This document shows positions 1 to 7,350 of a DNA stretch of 20,095 nt, one piece after another. The notes under the pieces were generated by a model. The model was not told where the DNA came from. It made no database searches and saw only the letters and a program-made list of their open reading frames with translations. The position numbers and the translations under genes are program-made. Each line of letters opens with the position of its first letter. Positions within the stretch are counted from its first letter, which is position 1. The stretch is from Bacteroidota bacterium (GTDB lineage Bacteria; Zhuqueibacterota; JdFR-76; DREG01), in the NCBI GenBank assembly GCA_030624545.1, contig JAUXJX010000003.1, positions 1-20,095 of the forward strand. The letters are read 5' to 3'.

Positions 1-526
1 CAAGCAGGCCATAAATTTCCATATCCTTGAACTCGCCCCATTTGGCAATATGCTGCCGAAGACATCCTTCGTACCTCATACCTAGCTTTTGCAATATCCG
101 CGCGGATGAAGGATTGCGGCTGAAACAATGAGCGTAAATACGGCGCAGCCCCAGGACTTTAAAGCCATGCGGCACGACAGCGTGGGCTGCTTCCGTAGCG
201 TAGCCCCGGTTCCAGTAGGATTTGCCAATCCAATAGCCCAGCTCCGCATTGGCGTGCTGCGGATGAATACGCAGCCCCATCGCTCCAATGAGTGTATCGT
301 CTGGCCGAGCCACGATAGCGAACAAGACGGATTCACCTTTCTCATAGCTTTCCTGATGGGTTGCAATCCACTGTTCCGCCATGCCATCTTCGTACGGATG
401 GGGAATTTGCAGCGTCGTGGACGCAATGTCGCGGTCTCCGGCAAGCCGCTGCACTGCGGGGGCATCATTCAAAGTGAATGGACGAAGATGAAGCCGTTCC
501 GTTGTCAGGCTGGGGCGTTGTTTCAC
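1..526 (-). CDS. GNAT-family N-acetyltransferase (RimJ/RimL type), 3' end cut by window
   Basis: Reading leftward from a GTG at 526-524, the frame gives a protein that opens with MKQRPSLTTERLHLRPF, the usual first strand of RimJ/RimL-like acetyltransferases. It continues with AELGYWIGKSYWNRGYATEA, which covers the acetyl-CoA pyrophosphate loop region, and then NPSSARILQKLGMRYEG, the conserved late helix and strand. The frame is still open at base 1, about 175 residues in, so the last few residues lie outside the window. Family members acetylate protein N-termini, amino groups of small molecules or antibiotics; the substrate here cannot be read. The start was chosen by family length; the frame stays open further upstream but has no ATG, and no good ribosome binding site precedes the GTG. 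It lies 192 bases downstream of the debranching enzyme on the same strand. Confidence 0.82.
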   Translation of the reverse strand, partial: MKQRPSLTTERLHLRPFTLNDAPAVQRLAGDRDIASTTLQIPHPYEDGMAEQWIATHQESYEKGESVLFAIVARPDDTLIGAMGLRIHPQHANAELGYWIGKSYWNRGYATEAAHAVVPHGFKVLGLRRIYAHCFSRNPSSARILQKLGMRYEGCLRQHIAKWGEFKDMEIYGLL

Positions 527-606
527 GTGGTTCAATTCTTTACCGGAATCCACATCAAGCTCTAAAATAGCCCCTTTTCCTTTCAAATCAGGTTCAATCA
601 ATACGC

Positions 607-647
607 GAGGATCATCGCACTTCGATCCTCCTCCGGCATTTGGCCGG
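607..647. repeat. Two adjacent perfect hairpins between the debranching enzyme and GNAT genes
   Basis: GAGGATC at 607-613 pairs with GATCCTC at 624-630 (7 bp stem). CCGGC at 633-637 pairs with GCCGG at 643-647 (5 bp stem, 5-base loop). Neither is followed by a clear T run on the minus strand, so they are not textbook terminators. They could act as an mRNA 3' structure for the upstream gene or be a short intergenic repeat. A third hairpin, GTCGCT/AGCGAC, lies just after the debranching enzyme stop near 698-712. Confidence 0.45.
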
Positions 648-718
648 TAGTAATTGCAGGCACCGACGCGGTATCCGTTACAAAGTTCTTATCAATTCGT
701 CGCTCGAAGCGACTCCGC

Positions 719-2761
719 CTATGACGCTGCTGCTACTCGCTGTCGGTATTCTCTCAGTTGTTCGATCATATGGCCACCAACTCTTTGATCTCTTCCTCTT
801 ACTCCCAATACATCTTCCATGTAGGCCCTGAGTAATTCCGCCACGCTCCAGGCCTGGGCGACGGCTCCGCGAGGTGCATGCGGTGGTTCCGCATCGAAGA
901 TTTCTGAAACGTTTCCGATACAGGCTTCGCGCAACTGGGGCAGGATGTTGTTGACCACTTGTACTGCTTTTTCTCTGCCCGCTGCAATCCCCAAGAATCT
1001 CACCAGTGCCGTGACATAAGGCCCTAATAGCCAGCTCCAGACCGTACCCTGGTGATAGGCGCTATCGCGCGAAAATTGATCGCCGCCATAATTGGCGCGA
1101 TAGTTTGGATCGTCCGGGGAGAGACTTCGCAAGCCGAAAGGTGTGTAGAGTTTTTCTTCGATTATGCTTAGAACTTGTTTGGCCCTCTCTCCTTCTAATA
1201 ATGGAAACGGCAGATGAAGCGCAAATATTTGATTGGGCCTTAGCCCAGGATCCCGATATTCCCCATCCACGTAATCGTAGAGATAACCCAGTTCATCTGA
1301 CCAGAACAATTCCAAGAATGTTGAACGTACTTTATTTGCGCGTATTCGGAATTGCCTTGATTTTGCCGAATCGCCGAATCGCTCCAAGAGCTCTGCGTAA
1401 ATCATCAACGCATTGTACCAGAGGGCATTGATTTCAACGGCGTAGCCCTGTCGGGGCGTCACCACCCAGTCACCTATTTTCGCGTCCATCCAGGTGAGTT
1501 GAACGCCCGGTTCTCCCGCATAAAGCAAGCCGTTGTCATTTACATGTATGTTGTAACGCGTGCCGCGGTCATGCCAGTCGATGATTTCCTGCAAAACCGG
1601 CAGGAGCTCTCTGCGCACCCAATTATGGTCTTCCGTGTATTGCAGGTATTTGTAGACGGCTACGAAAAACCATAGTGTTGCATCAACAGTATTGTACTCG
1701 GCTTCTTCGCCCGCATCCGGAAAGCGGTTGGGCAGCATACCCTGGTTGACACTCCGGGCAAAGGCGCTCAGGATTCTTTTCGCATCCTGGAATCTGCCGG
1801 TTACCAGGGTCATTCCCGGCAGTGCGATCATTGTGTCGCGACCCCAGTCTGCAAACCAGTGATAGCCGGCAATCATGGTGTGTAAGTCGTCCCCACGTTG
1901 AACGACGAATTGATCCGCAGCCAGGGTTAGGGTCTTGCTGAAATAGTCTTTCACCGGGATTTTTTCCAGCAGTCTTTGTCGTCGACGTTTTTCCTTGCGA
2001 AACAACTCAAAGGCATCCCTTCCCGCGGGATTCTCGGTAGAGACAATAACTCCGATCCTAGCGGGTGAATCGACCGTTAGTTTGAATCTCCCGTGGGTGA
2101 ACAGGTCCTCCTGAAAATCCAGGCCTCGATATTTCTCAATCGGATATTGGAAATCGAAATGCCAGTCCGGGCTGGCTTCGAAATCAGCGCCCGGAATTGC
2201 CATATACAGCTCCGGCACGCCCTCATAAGGCTGCACTTGAAAAATGCCGTCTTGAAAACTTCCTTCTTGCTGAACCGCATCATTTGCCTTCATCAAGCCA
2301 TGATAATCGCGTGCAGCAATAAACGGCTGGAGCTCCAATTTGAAGGTGGAATTCACTCCGTAAAATTCATACAGAATTAGTGTGGTGTTTTCGCCGTGAA
2401 GCGCCGCAATTGTCTTACGAATTCCTATGCCACCGACCGTGTATTCAAAGGATGGGAAAAAGCTCTTCTCAAAGGATTGCAGATATTGATAACCCCTGGG
2501 ATGAACGATGTCCGAAAACTGATTGCTGCCCAGCTCGTGCCGCTCTTCGTCAATCTCAATGGTTTCATCTAATTTTGAGAGTAATACCATGCGGCCCACA
2601 GGCGGTTTGGTCGCCGCCACCAGCAATCCATGATAACGGCGGGTATTCGCCCCGATCACCGTGGAACCGGCCCAGCCTCCCAAGCCGTTTGTTTCCAGCC
2701 ATTCGTGGCGAATGGCTTTGTCAAGATCCTGGGTTACATCCTTGCCGAATTTTATTTTCAT
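719..2761 (-). CDS. Glycogen debranching enzyme, archaeal/bacterial AGL-like amylo-alpha-1,6-glucosidase (GH133-type)
   Basis: This 680-residue protein has the two-domain plan of archaeal-type debranching enzymes. The N-terminal domain (about residues 15-225) begins with the hallmark WLETNGLGGWAGSTV...TRRYHGLLVA. The C-terminal (alpha/alpha)6 glucosidase domain (about 280-660) carries YHWFADWGRDTMIALPG and, near the end, QFSRDSAYHQGTVWSWLLGP, which hold conserved acidic residues of the family. The enzyme removes alpha-1,6-linked glucose branches from glycogen or maltodextrin in the cytoplasm. The ATG at 2761 has AAGGAG about seven bases upstream, and the length is normal for the family. No other glycogen gene lies in the window. 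It is on the same strand as the arsenic operon but 351 bases downstream of it, so it probably has its own promoter. Confidence 0.93.
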   Translation of the reverse strand: MKIKFGKDVTQDLDKAIRHEWLETNGLGGWAGSTVIGANTRRYHGLLVAATKPPVGRMVLLSKLDETIEIDEERHELGSNQFSDIVHPRGYQYLQSFEKSFFPSFEYTVGGIGIRKTIAALHGENTTLILYEFYGVNSTFKLELQPFIAARDYHGLMKANDAVQQEGSFQDGIFQVQPYEGVPELYMAIPGADFEASPDWHFDFQYPIEKYRGLDFQEDLFTHGRFKLTVDSPARIGVIVSTENPAGRDAFELFRKEKRRRQRLLEKIPVKDYFSKTLTLAADQFVVQRGDDLHTMIAGYHWFADWGRDTMIALPGMTLVTGRFQDAKRILSAFARSVNQGMLPNRFPDAGEEAEYNTVDATLWFFVAVYKYLQYTEDHNWVRRELLPVLQEIIDWHDRGTRYNIHVNDNGLLYAGEPGVQLTWMDAKIGDWVVTPRQGYAVEINALWYNALMIYAELLERFGDSAKSRQFRIRANKVRSTFLELFWSDELGYLYDYVDGEYRDPGLRPNQIFALHLPFPLLEGERAKQVLSIIEEKLYTPFGLRSLSPDDPNYRANYGGDQFSRDSAYHQGTVWSWLLGPYVTALVRFLGIAAGREKAVQVVNNILPQLREACIGNVSEIFDAEPPHAPRGAVAQAWSVAELLRAYMEDVLGVRGRDQRVGGHMIEQLREYRQRVAAAS

Positions 2762-2933
2762 GATTTTCTCCTTCTCCGATCATACCTGAACAAATACCTT
2801 GATTGCGTCCCTGGCCGCTGGTAGCACTTAGGGCTGGATCACAAGACATTGTGCTCCCGGGCATACGTAATACTAAATATAGTGTTTTTAAATCGAAATA
2901 GCCAGAATGAGATTCGTGTGCATACGATCTGCA

Positions 2934-2965
2934 CCAAATAAACCGGGTGAACTTTGTCACCGGTG
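2934..2965 (-). terminator. Possible intrinsic terminator of the arsenosugar operon
   Basis: ACCGG and TGA at 2942-2950 pair with TCA and CCGGT at 2958-2965, leaving one bulged G. On the minus strand the stem is followed by TTTATTT. It lies about 150 bases past the arsM stop. The stem is short and the T tract is interrupted, so this is a modest candidate. Confidence 0.35.
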
Positions 2966-2988
2966 AGTCTATGCCAAGTGGAGGTTAA

Positions 2989-3074
2989 GACCGGAAAAAT
3001 GCTGTGGGCATGGAACCCGCGCAGCTGAGCCCGGGCATCTCCGGCTACGAACCGGCAGGTCTCATTTTTCGGTC
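2989..3074. ncRNA. Strongly structured element, possible non-coding RNA or palindromic repeat; family not recognised
   Basis: Bases 2989-3001 (GACCGGAAAAATG) pair with 3063-3074 (CATTTTTCGGTC) over 12 base pairs with one bulged G, closing a domain of about 86 bases. Inside it, GCTG at 3001-3004 pairs with CAGC at 3022-3025, with an inner GGG/CCC stem, and CCGG at 3041-3044 pairs with CCGG at 3052-3055. The fold works on either strand, so orientation is undecided. No known riboswitch consensus was recognised. It could be an RNA, an operon-end structure or a mobile palindromic repeat. Confidence 0.35.
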
Positions 3075-3112
3075 CCGGGGTAAAGAGGTTTCCCTAGGGC
3101 TCGGTACCTACC

Positions 3113-4084
3113 TCAGCAGCAGCCACCACCGTCGTAAGAGTAGGTAGATTCCGTGATGTAAAGGTCATCGCGTCCCAGACCCGCCAGAGCCCCGGCGGTT
3201 TTGTCACACACGGCTACCGGCTGATTTCTAACCAGGATGTGTCCTTTGCCGTCGTCGAGGTATTCGTCGTTTCCATAATAAATGGCCGCTTTTCCTGTAA
3301 AGACGCAGGGGCCGTCTTCCGGCAACGGATCTTTGATGGCGCAGATTTCGACGCTCTCAACGTAGATCAATTCATCCGTTTTGTAGTGGGCCGGGTCCAA
3401 TATGCGGTAGGGACGTTTTGCCCTGACCTCCACCGTGCCGAATCCGATATCCGTCAGAAGCTTGACATAATCTCTCAAGGGCAGCGCACCGGTGAGGCAC
3501 AAGGCGCGGAGTCTTTCATCTTTCTTAAGATTTTCCGGGATGGGCGATTCCGAAACGGGATCGGAGAGCACGAGCCGGCCGTGCGGCTTGAGGACACGAT
3601 ACATTTCACTCAATGCGATCTCCAAATCACCATCGTGAAAAATGTTGAACAGGCAGTTCTGGGCGGCAACATCGATTGACTCATCTTCTACGGGAAGGGA
3701 GAGGGCGTCGCCTCTGCGGATATCGATATGGTCTAATTCGAACCACGGATTCAACCTCTCCGCTTCGCGTAAATTCTCCCTGCAGGCGTCCATCATTTCG
3801 TCCACGACGTCCAGGCCTGTAACCGCGCCTCTCCTACGGCTGAAATAGGCAAACTGCAGCAGCTCCATGCCGCCGCCAATGCCAACATATAGGATTGAAG
3901 GGCTGCCTGCCAAATCCCTGGGATGTATGGTCGTGCCACAGCCGTAGTTCATTTCGATCATCTTCTCAGGGATTCTCAATTCTGGCAATTGCCATATTGG
4001 TGAAGTCGTACAGCATAGACCCTTCTCAGGATTCAGCGCTGCTTCTTTGTAGACATTTCTCGTTGTGGTTAAATAGGTATCCAT
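3113..4084 (-). CDS. arsM: Arsenosugar-type arsenite S-adenosylmethionine methyltransferase ArsM
   Basis: This 323-residue class I methyltransferase moves methyl groups from S-adenosylmethionine to trivalent arsenic. The start is fixed by AGGAG upstream of the ATG at 4084 and by the family-like opening MDTYLTTTRNVYKEAAL. Features include a cysteine pair in GLCCTTSPIW, another cysteine in MNYGCGTT, the SAM-binding loop ILYVGIGGGMELLQ (about residues 65-78), and ADP-side features in GLDVV. The protein ends in Gly-Gly-Gly-Cys-Cys, the tail typical of ArsM partners of ArsS. It is the last gene of the operon, with the PiT gene about 218 bases upstream. The frame stays open upstream to 4369, but that extension lacks family similarity and runs through a palindromic repeat. 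Confidence 0.93.
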   Translation of the reverse strand: MDTYLTTTRNVYKEAALNPEKGLCCTTSPIWQLPELRIPEKMIEMNYGCGTTIHPRDLAGSPSILYVGIGGGMELLQFAYFSRRRGAVTGLDVVDEMMDACRENLREAERLNPWFELDHIDIRRGDALSLPVEDESIDVAAQNCLFNIFHDGDLEIALSEMYRVLKPHGRLVLSDPVSESPIPENLKKDERLRALCLTGALPLRDYVKLLTDIGFGTVEVRAKRPYRILDPAHYKTDELIYVESVEICAIKDPLPEDGPCVFTGKAAIYYGNDEYLDDGKGHILVRNQPVAVCDKTAGALAGLGRDDLYITESTYSYDGGGCC

Positions 4085-4163
4085 TTTTTCTCCTGTTGTC
4101 CTTGCCTGGGATGCATCCATGTGAGGGACGGTATCCTTAATATTTCCATAGAGTAAGAGATTC

Positions 4164-4264
4164 GCCACAGAGCCACGGAGTGCACCGAGCTTCGGCTCGC
4201 CTCTGTAATCCCTGCCTGCCGCCTGCCTGCGGAGACAGGATAGGCAGGTCAGTGTCTCTGTGGC
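4164..4264. repeat. Composite palindromic intergenic repeat between the PiT and arsM genes
   Basis: GCCACAGAG at 4164-4172 is the exact inverse of CTCTGTGGC at 4256-4264. Between these arms are a perfect CGAGC-TTCG-GCTCG hairpin (4186-4199) and a run of GCCTGCCTGC-type units with a partial inverse AGGCAGG. The first 22 bases are identical to bases 5451-5472 on the other side of the PiT gene. Such degenerate repeats are common between genes in some uncultivated lineages. Confidence 0.75.
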
Positions 4265-4302
4265 AACATAATGTTTGACCCTGTCTGCAAAAATCTTCAA
4301 TA

Positions 4303-4905
4303 TCAAATGCTGATGATCGCATAAGCCAATGCGCTGATTCCCGCGGCGATGGGCAGCGTAAGAATCCATGAAAGTCCAATCGACGAAATCTTGTCTTTGT
4401 TTGCGGTCCCGTTGGCAAGGCCAATTCCCGTGATCGACCCAACTGACACATGGGTCGTCGAAACGGGGAATGCCAAAACGCTGGAGAAGATGACCAAAAA
4501 GCTCGTCACCAAAAGCGCTGTTAGGCCCTGGCCATCGTTAAAACTGCTGATCTTTTTGCTCATCGTCACGGCTACTTTCCTGGCGTTCAGAAGCCCGCCG
4601 GCCGCCATGGCCATGGCCACTATCCATATCGCCCAATGAATCTCGAGTACCTGCAGGCCAATTAATAATGCCACGATTTTTGGCGTATCGTTAAGCCCTC
4701 TTGCAAATCCCACCGCTCCGGCACTCAGGAAGTGGGCGACATCCACAAGCTTCTGCAACCCGATTCCCAGGATTGCGCCGGAATATCCTGTTCCGGTTCC
4801 ATGGCCGGTCTGGATTCCTATTCTGAATTTTGGATTCGCCTCTAAGGCTATGGCGGTCGAGTGAGCCCTGTTTGGAATTGCCAACGCTTCCTCTTCGACT
4901 ATCAC
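4303..4905 (-). CDS. PiT-family phosphate transporter, C-terminal half (separated by an in-frame stop)
   Basis: About 200 residues that match the second half of short PiT-type inorganic phosphate transporters: SAGAVGFARGLNDTPKIVALL is the second PiT signature, and SVLAFPVSTTHVSVGSITGIG is the second re-entrant repeat. There are four to five hydrophobic segments. It is in the same frame as the N-terminal half at 4909-5418 and is parted from it only by a TAA codon (4911-4909) and one sense codon. A GTG at 4905 could restart translation, but no good ribosome binding site was seen. It is either the downstream part of a nonsense-mutated single gene or a separately translated half. Family members carry phosphate, and arsenate as an analogue, by cation symport. 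Confidence 0.75.
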   Translation of the reverse strand: MIVEEEALAIPNRAHSTAIALEANPKFRIGIQTGHGTGTGYSGAILGIGLQKLVDVAHFLSAGAVGFARGLNDTPKIVALLIGLQVLEIHWAIWIVAMAMAAGGLLNARKVAVTMSKKISSFNDGQGLTALLVTSFLVIFSSVLAFPVSTTHVSVGSITGIGLANGTANKDKISSIGLSWILTLPIAAGISALAYAIISI

Positions 4906-4908
4906 AAA

Positions 4909-5418
4909 TTATTTGCTGGTAATCCCAAATTTCAGTCGAAGGAAATGAAGTATTGAGTATAGCATTGAAGCAAGCGCCAGGGCAATGAATGGGCTCAATA
5001 ACAGCGGGAGAAAAAATACACCGCCCAATCTAAAGAAGTTCACATCAGCACCCGAGGCCATCAGGCCGCTGCCAACCAGTGCTCCTGTTATGGAGTGCGT
5101 TGTAGAAATTGGAAATCCCGTGAAAGTAGCAAGTAAGACCGTGGCTGCGGCTCCAATCGCGACGGCCAAAACGAATTCAGGCGATGTCACGATACTATCG
5201 GGAACCAGCCCCTTGCCGGTAAAATTCTTCAGCAGCGCCTTGGCCAGAAAGATCGAACAAATGGCGCCGGCCAGTGTTGTGATAGTTGCCCAGGTAATGG
5301 CGGTCCGGTAATTCGTCGTGTTGCTGCCGAAAAGCGTCGCAACGCCTTTGAAATTGTCGTTAGAGCCATTGGCGTAAGCCAGAAAAACTACCCCGATTAT
5401 GATGGCTGCGTAAAGCAA
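4909..5418 (-). CDS. PiT-family phosphate transporter, N-terminal half
   Basis: These 169 residues match the first half of a PiT transporter. They start with a hydrophobic segment and the first PiT signature (FLAYANGSNDNFKGVATLFG), followed by the first re-entrant motif TFTGFPISTTHSITGALVGSG and two further membrane segments. The start is a TTG at 5418 with AAGGA about eight bases upstream. The frame ends at TAA in the hydrophilic linker just after RLKFGITSK, where full-length relatives read on into the second half. Together the halves would give about 371 residues, a normal length for this short PiT type. The gene sits inside the arsenosugar operon, so arsenate or phosphate uptake is a reasonable link but is inference. 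Confidence 0.8.
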   Translation of the reverse strand: MLYAAIIIGVVFLAYANGSNDNFKGVATLFGSNTTNYRTAITWATITTLAGAICSIFLAKALLKNFTGKGLVPDSIVTSPEFVLAVAIGAAATVLLATFTGFPISTTHSITGALVGSGLMASGADVNFFRLGGVFFLPLLLSPFIALALASMLYSILHFLRLKFGITSK

Positions 5419-5450
5419 AGTGATTTCCTTTTACATGTACTAATAATGCT

Positions 5451-5510
5451 GCCACAGAGCCACGGAGTGCACGGAGAGTGACGATCTCTGTGATCTCTGT
5501 GTCTCCCTTG
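5451..5510. repeat. Palindromic intergenic repeat upstream of the PiT gene
   Basis: Bases 5451-5472 repeat 4164-4185 exactly. They continue as near-repeats of the unit CACGGAG and then as the inverse units CTCTGTGATCTCTGTG, so the whole element can fold into one long hairpin. With the copy at 4164-4264 it brackets the PiT gene in direct orientation. Confidence 0.75.
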
Positions 5511-5522
5511 GCATCTCTTCAA

Positions 5523-7004
5523 TCAAACAATCCTCTCCGGGTCGCTCGTGTCAGGCAGTTGCCCTTTATATCGAAATATCTTCTGCAATAACCAAACGAA
5601 AGCCCTGGACTGTTTCCTCACATACCACTGGTCCGCGGCCCGGCGGTTGCCCAACACATAGGTGGGGTATGGATGAATCGTATCTGCCATCTGCCGGAGG
5701 GTGACGCCGTTACGCATGGCAAGGGCGTATTCACCGATCATTTCGCCCGCGTTCGAGCCCAGGATATTGGCACCATAGATTTTGCCGTTCAGTCTTTTGG
5801 CGTAGACCTTTATCCAGCCGATCTTTTCATTCTCCGTAATCGCACGATCAATCTTGGTGAACGGAAATCTATAGACATCGTATGATACGCCTTTCTGCTT
5901 CAACTCTTCCTCGGAAGCGCCAACATGAGCCATTTCGGGCTCGGTATACGTGCACCAGGTGATATGCTTCGAATCAAGCGACATGGGGAAATGCAGCAAA
6001 GCATTACTGATAGCGACCTTGGCCATGTGCTCCGCAAAATGGGTGAACTGGAACCGACCCGCCACGTCGCCACAGGCATAGATGTTTTTGGCTGAGGTGC
6101 GGCAGCGATCATTCACTACGATTCCTCTCCGATCATAATCGACCCCGGCCGCCTCTAGATTTAGATTGGCCGTATTAGCTTTCCGGCCCGCCGCAATCAG
6201 AAGTGCATCCCCTTCCACTGTTATGGCTTCCGAGGAGCCATTCTCCAAAGCCACCCTGATTGTGCTGTTATTCTCCTCAAATTTTTTGACAGAAGAATTC
6301 AGGATAAATTCGACGCCTTCCTCGGAAAGTCTTTCCTTTATAATACCGGCCAGTTCCCGGTCGTCCCGTACGAGGATGCCGTCCGCCATATCAATCACCG
6401 TCACCTCGGCTCCGAATCTCCTGAAGGCCTGGCTCATTTCGACACCTATCGGTCCAGCGCCCACGACAATCATTTTTTGCGGCAGCCGATCTACAGAGAA
6501 GATGGTTTCGTTGGTCAGGTACTCGACATCCGGCAAGCCCTCGATGGGCGGAACCACGGCAGAGCTGCCGGTGGCAATGATGAAGTATCGCGATGATAAG
6601 CGGGAAGTCTCGCCGTCATTGGACGTAAATTCGATGGTGTGATTGTCGAGAAAGCCGGCGCTGCCGCTGAGAACATCAATTCCCATCTTCTCGTAAATGG
6701 CCGGATCGTCGGCGCCCCGGTAAACTTCTTCCTGAGTTTTATGAATGTGGCCAATCACTTTGGAAAAATCGAATTTTGCTTCGCTCGATTCCAGCCCGTA
6801 GCGATCGGCCGTCTTGAAATGGTGAGCAATTTTGGCGGCTTTCAACAGGGTCTTGCTTGGAACGCAGCCGTACCAGGTGCAGTCGCCGCCGAGCTTTTTT
6901 GCCTCAATCAAGGCTGTCTTGGCGCCGAAGGAAGCCGAAATTCCGGATGCCGTCAGTCCGGCGGCCCCACCGCCAATCACGATCATGTCATAATCACGCT
7001 TCAT
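5523..7004 (-). CDS. Mercuric-reductase-like FAD/NAD(P)-dependent pyridine nucleotide-disulfide oxidoreductase
   Basis: This 493-residue flavoprotein belongs to the dihydrolipoamide dehydrogenase/mercuric reductase group. The FAD-binding loop MIVIGGGAAGLTAS is at residues 7-20. The redox disulfide is Cys42/Cys47 in GGDCTWYGCVPSK. A second nucleotide-binding loop reads VVGAGPIGVEMSQ, and ACGDVAG is the second FAD contact. The dimerisation domain has HPYPTYV in place of the classical catalytic HAHPT. The N-terminal metal-binding domain and C-terminal Cys-Cys pair of true MerA are absent, so mercury is unlikely to be the substrate. The tail after about residue 460 (FVWLLQKIFRY) is hydrophobic and basic and could touch the membrane. 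Its ATG overlaps the end of the upstream membrane protein by 11 bases, so the two are probably translationally coupled. Reduction of an arsenical or thiol is a guess from context. Confidence 0.88.
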   Translation of the reverse strand: MKRDYDMIVIGGGAAGLTASGISASFGAKTALIEAKKLGGDCTWYGCVPSKTLLKAAKIAHHFKTADRYGLESSEAKFDFSKVIGHIHKTQEEVYRGADDPAIYEKMGIDVLSGSAGFLDNHTIEFTSNDGETSRLSSRYFIIATGSSAVVPPIEGLPDVEYLTNETIFSVDRLPQKMIVVGAGPIGVEMSQAFRRFGAEVTVIDMADGILVRDDRELAGIIKERLSEEGVEFILNSSVKKFEENNSTIRVALENGSSEAITVEGDALLIAAGRKANTANLNLEAAGVDYDRRGIVVNDRCRTSAKNIYACGDVAGRFQFTHFAEHMAKVAISNALLHFPMSLDSKHITWCTYTEPEMAHVGASEEELKQKGVSYDVYRFPFTKIDRAITENEKIGWIKVYAKRLNGKIYGANILGSNAGEMIGEYALAMRNGVTLRQMADTIHPYPTYVLGNRRAADQWYVRKQSRAFVWLLQKIFRYKGQLPDTSDPERIV

Positions 7005-7329
7005 TTACCCCTTCTTGCACCCGCGCCTTGACTTTCTTGGCCGTCGAGATTGCGCCGAAGACGATCATTGCCACGACGAATCCGTAAACCCACAGGGGCA
7101 CGTTGTTTCCGACGAAAATGAGATAGAGGTAGGCCGATACAAAGGAGAACCCGGCCACCAACGTCGGCACTACGATGGATTTCTTCCGGCGAGAATTACG
7201 TGCCAACCAGGCGATGGACGCCGAAAAAAAGGGTATGGCACCCACGTAAAGCGCCCCGAAAATGACAGGGTTGACGCCGTATTGTTGTCCCAGCCCGAGA
7301 AACCATTCTTTGATTGACGCCAAGTCCAT
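6994..7329 (-). CDS. Small three-helix membrane protein, function unknown
   Basis: This 111-residue protein has three clear hydrophobic segments at about residues 20-43, 51-74 and 79-98, separated by short basic loops (RNSRRKK after the first). The family was not recognised. The ATG at 7329 has AAGGA about ten bases upstream. The last codons overlap the start of the flavoprotein gene by 11 bases. That overlap, and the flavoprotein's hydrophobic tail, suggest the two work together at the membrane, for instance as anchor or electron-transfer partner; this is inference. The stretch upstream of it is a palindromic repeat, so it may start a separate transcript or translation unit. Confidence 0.75.
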   Translation of the reverse strand: MDLASIKEWFLGLGQQYGVNPVIFGALYVGAIPFFSASIAWLARNSRRKKSIVVPTLVAGFSFVSAYLYLIFVGNNVPLWVYGFVVAMIVFGAISTAKKVKARVQEGVNEA

Positions 7330-7350
7330 GTGTTAGCATCCTTATTATTC

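Larger units (their letters stand above)
2762..3112. other. Intergenic region between arsM and the debranching enzyme gene
   Basis: No credible coding frame was found in these 351 bases. From the arsM side they hold a large self-complementary element (2989-3074), a stem-loop followed by a T-rich stretch on the minus strand (2934-2965), an AT-rich stretch around 2870-2900 that could hold the promoter for the debranching enzyme gene, and a small CACAA/TTGTG stem-loop near 2840-2855. No single promoter could be chosen with confidence. Confidence 0.6.

Noticed and set aside
2989..3112. Cobalamin riboswitch suggested by GAGACCTGCC on the minus strand
   Set aside because: The motif resembles the end of a B12 box, but the upstream riboswitch core would have to lie inside the arsM coding region. 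The motif is instead paired within the 2989-3074 fold, and no other conserved B12 elements were seen.
3060..3115. Selenocysteine read-through of the arsM TGA
   Set aside because: The Cys-Cys ending is the normal terminus of this ArsM type. The short read-through peptide has no family look, and the weak stem after the TGA does not fit a bacterial SECIS well enough to claim.
3113..4369. ArsM as a 418-residue protein starting at 4369
   Set aside because: The first 95 residues have no ArsM similarity and overlap the palindromic repeat and the end of the PiT gene. ATG 4084 has a strong ribosome binding site and the family N-terminus.
5523..7004. True mercuric reductase (merA)
   Set aside because: The N-terminal metal-binding domain and the C-terminal vicinal cysteines needed for mercury reduction are absent, and no other mer gene is nearby.
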